DNA from: an uncultured Collinsella sp.
Lineage (GTDB): Bacteria > Actinomycetota > Coriobacteriia > Coriobacteriales > Coriobacteriaceae
Assembly (NCBI GenBank): GCA_902388545.1
Contig: CABMPS010000106.1
Location: 1 to 6,903 of the forward strand
Direction of reading: 5' to 3'
Length of the DNA: 6,903 nt
How positions within the stretch are numbered: the first letter of the stretch is position 1; every line of letters begins with the position of its first letter. Made by a program: the position numbers and the translations under genes. A model generated the notes under the pieces. It made no database searches. It saw only the letters and a program-made list of their open reading frames with translations, and was not told the origin of the DNA. Of this stretch, positions 5,948 through 6,903 are shown one piece after another.

Positions 5948-6535
5948 CTACTCCTCGACGGAGTCGGCCTCGACGGCCTCAGCAGCGTCCATATCCTCGG
6001 CAAGTACACCGGCGGTAGCCTGAGCGGCAGCGACCTTGGCGGCAGCCTCAGCAGCCTGGGCCTCCTCGCGAGCGCGATCCTCGGCCAGCAGTTCCTGGTA
6101 CAGGTCCTCACCCGGCAACTCCTCGCTGCGCGCGATCTTGCCCAGCACGCCGTTGACGAACGACGCGGACTGGTCGGTGCCATAGGCCTTGGCAAGTTCG
6201 ACGGCCTCGTTGATCACGATAGCGTCCGAGACCTCTTCGTCGGTGAGGAAGCGCATCTCGTAGACGGCGATACGCAGCAGATTGCGGTCGGCGCCGGGCA
6301 TGCGCATAAGATCCCAGTTCTTGGCGACGGCGCGCAGGGCACAGTCGATGCGATCGATATGCTCGTAGGCACCGCGGCACAGCTCCAGCGCATAGGGGTC
6401 GAGGGGGCCCTTCGAGATCAGGAAATCGCCCTCGAGGACGCGCTCGAGCGGGCTGTCCGTGGCCTCGGCCTGGAACAGCAGCTGCAGCGCCTGACTGCGG
6501 GCAAGCGTACGCCCGCGATAAACCTTAAGGCTCAA
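5948..6535 (-). CDS. nusB: Transcription antitermination factor NusB, with acidic C-terminal extension
   Basis: NusB binds boxA RNA together with S10/NusE and supports antitermination of rRNA transcription. Residues about 8-137 form the all-helical NusB domain: ARSQALQLLFQAEA (12-25), MPGADRNLLRIAVYEM (79-94), and the diagnostic AIVINEAVELAKAYG (105-119) with SFVNGVLGKIAR (125-136). Residues 140-195 are an Ala/Glu/Asp-rich tail not part of the conserved fold, making the protein longer (195 residues) than the usual 130-160. The start is TTG at 6535: AAGGAG lies six bases upstream, the upstream gene's stop is three bases away, and no in-frame ATG occurs before the conserved first helix. It lies between the asp23-like gene and xseB, as part of one operon. 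Confidence 0.95.
   Translation of the reverse strand: MSLKVYRGRTLARSQALQLLFQAEATDSPLERVLEGDFLISKGPLDPYALELCRGAYEHIDRIDCALRAVAKNWDLMRMPGADRNLLRIAVYEMRFLTDEEVSDAIVINEAVELAKAYGTDQSASFVNGVLGKIARSEELPGEDLYQELLAEDRAREEAQAAEAAAKVAAAQATAGVLAEDMDAAEAVEADSVEE
5951..5956 (-). promoter_or_regulatory. Ribosome binding site of xseB, inside the end of nusB
   Basis: The minus strand reads GAGGAG, encoding the last two glutamates of NusB, five bases before the xseB ATG. The overlap couples translation of the two genes. Confidence 0.7.
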
Positions 6536-6538
6536 AGG

Positions 6539-6903
6539 TTACTCCTTGGGGAAAACGAGGCCGTCGATGCAAACGTCAACGCGCTCGACCTCAACGCCCA
6601 CCTGGGCATCGATGGCAGCGACCACGGCAGCGCGAACGGCCTCGGCGAGTTTCTTGAACGGATAGCCAAAGAACACCACAACGCGCACGGTGAGTGCGAG
6701 CTTGTCGCCGACGACCTCGGTCTCGACCGCCGGCTCGGAAGCCGGGGCCTTGGACGAGAGCATCATGGAGACAAGGTTGGTGGCAAGGTCCTTGACGCCA
6801 ACGGAGGCGATGCCCTCGACATCCGACACGGCGCGCGAGACGATGGCGGTCAGAACATCGGGCGAAATGCCGATGCCGTCAATCTTGATTTCCTGGTCAC
6901 CTG
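6539..6903 (-). CDS. Asp23/Gls24 family envelope stress response protein (partial, N-terminus beyond window)
   Basis: The last 120 residues of an Asp23/Gls24 (DUF322) protein are present. The frame stays open to the window edge, so the GTG at 6829 is internal and the true start lies beyond 6903. Visible signs of the family are the opening IKIDGIGISPDVLTAIVSRA, then VSDVEGIASVGV, the central hydrophobic strand LALTVRVVVFFGYPF, the helix KLAEAVRAAVVAAID, and the closing strand VERVDVCIDGLVF. Members are small proteins linked to the cell envelope and alkaline or general stress in Firmicutes. Their biochemical role is not settled. Genes of this family often sit directly before nusB, as here. No signal peptide or membrane segment is seen in the visible part. 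Confidence 0.88.
   Translation of the reverse strand, partial: GDQEIKIDGIGISPDVLTAIVSRAVSDVEGIASVGVKDLATNLVSMMLSSKAPASEPAVETEVVGDKLALTVRVVVFFGYPFKKLAEAVRAAVVAAIDAQVGVEVERVDVCIDGLVFPKE
6542..6547 (-). promoter_or_regulatory. Ribosome binding site that decides the TTG start of nusB
   Basis: The minus strand reads AAGGAG followed by TAACCT and then TTG. The TAA is the stop of the upstream asp23-like gene. Spacing of six bases is optimal, and no other start codon is placed correctly. Confidence 0.8.

Larger units (their letters stand above)
2408..6903 (-). other. Housekeeping operon asp23-like / nusB / xseB / tlyA / nadK / recN
   Basis: Six same-strand genes are packed with gaps of 3, 2 and 25 bases and overlaps of 4 and 11 bases. 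No internal terminator hairpin is seen between them. The operon promoter must lie beyond base 6903. The 3' end is probably the hairpin at 2357-2389. Confidence 0.75.

Noticed and set aside
6539..6829. Complete 96-residue gene starting at the GTG at 6829
   Set aside because: The same frame continues upstream to the window edge with conserved Asp23-family sequence, so the gene is truncated by the window and not this short.
1..6903. Novel defence, mobile or toxin system
   Set aside because: Every gene belongs to a known housekeeping or sugar-transport family. There are no transposase, integrase, toxin-antitoxin or repeat-array signatures, and base composition shows no sharp change that would suggest an island.

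Overview
This 6.9 kb window looks like ordinary chromosome from a GC-rich actinobacterium, most likely the Coriobacteriia and probably Collinsella-like. That placement is an inference. It rests on GC-rich codon use, a fructose-family PTS (common in Coriobacteriia, rarer in many other actinobacteria), an Asp23/Gls24 gene next to nusB as in Firmicutes, and tlyA-nadK-recN in the order known from mycobacteria. No database search was possible. There are eight protein-coding genes, two of them cut by the window edges. I see no rRNA, tRNA, CRISPR array, insertion sequence or phage gene.

Left region (1-2349): a sugar-uptake module. A minus-strand gene for a fructose-family PTS permease (IIB-IIC, C-terminus beyond base 1) is divergent from a plus-strand MurR/RpiR-family regulator. 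The 272-base gap between them holds a good extended -10 promoter for the PTS gene, a weaker promoter for the regulator and a cluster of inverted repeats over the PTS transcription start. The simplest reading is that the regulator senses a sugar phosphate through its SIS domain and controls the PTS gene, itself, or both.

Centre (2350-2407): the regulator and the operon to its right converge. The short gap holds a perfect 11-bp inverted repeat, probably a two-way terminator or a dispersed palindromic element.

Right region (2408-6903, all minus strand): a tightly packed housekeeping operon. In transcription order it is asp23/gls24-like (5' end missing), nusB, xseB, tlyA, nadK, recN. Junctions are a few bases apart or overlap (a 4-base ATGA at tlyA/nadK and 11 bases at nadK/recN), so co-transcription and translational coupling are expected. 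The products serve envelope-associated functions (Asp23), rRNA antitermination (NusB), rRNA 2'-O-methylation (TlyA), NADP supply (NadK) and DNA repair (exonuclease VII small subunit, RecN). The gene order combines the asp23-nusB-xseB part of the Bacillus arrangement with the tlyA-nadK-recN block of mycobacteria.

I did not find a convincing new biological system. The points most worth a second look are the palindromic control region at 1345-1443, the perfect hairpin at 2357-2389, the mosaic operon order with xseB separated from xseA, and the TTG start and acidic tail of nusB.
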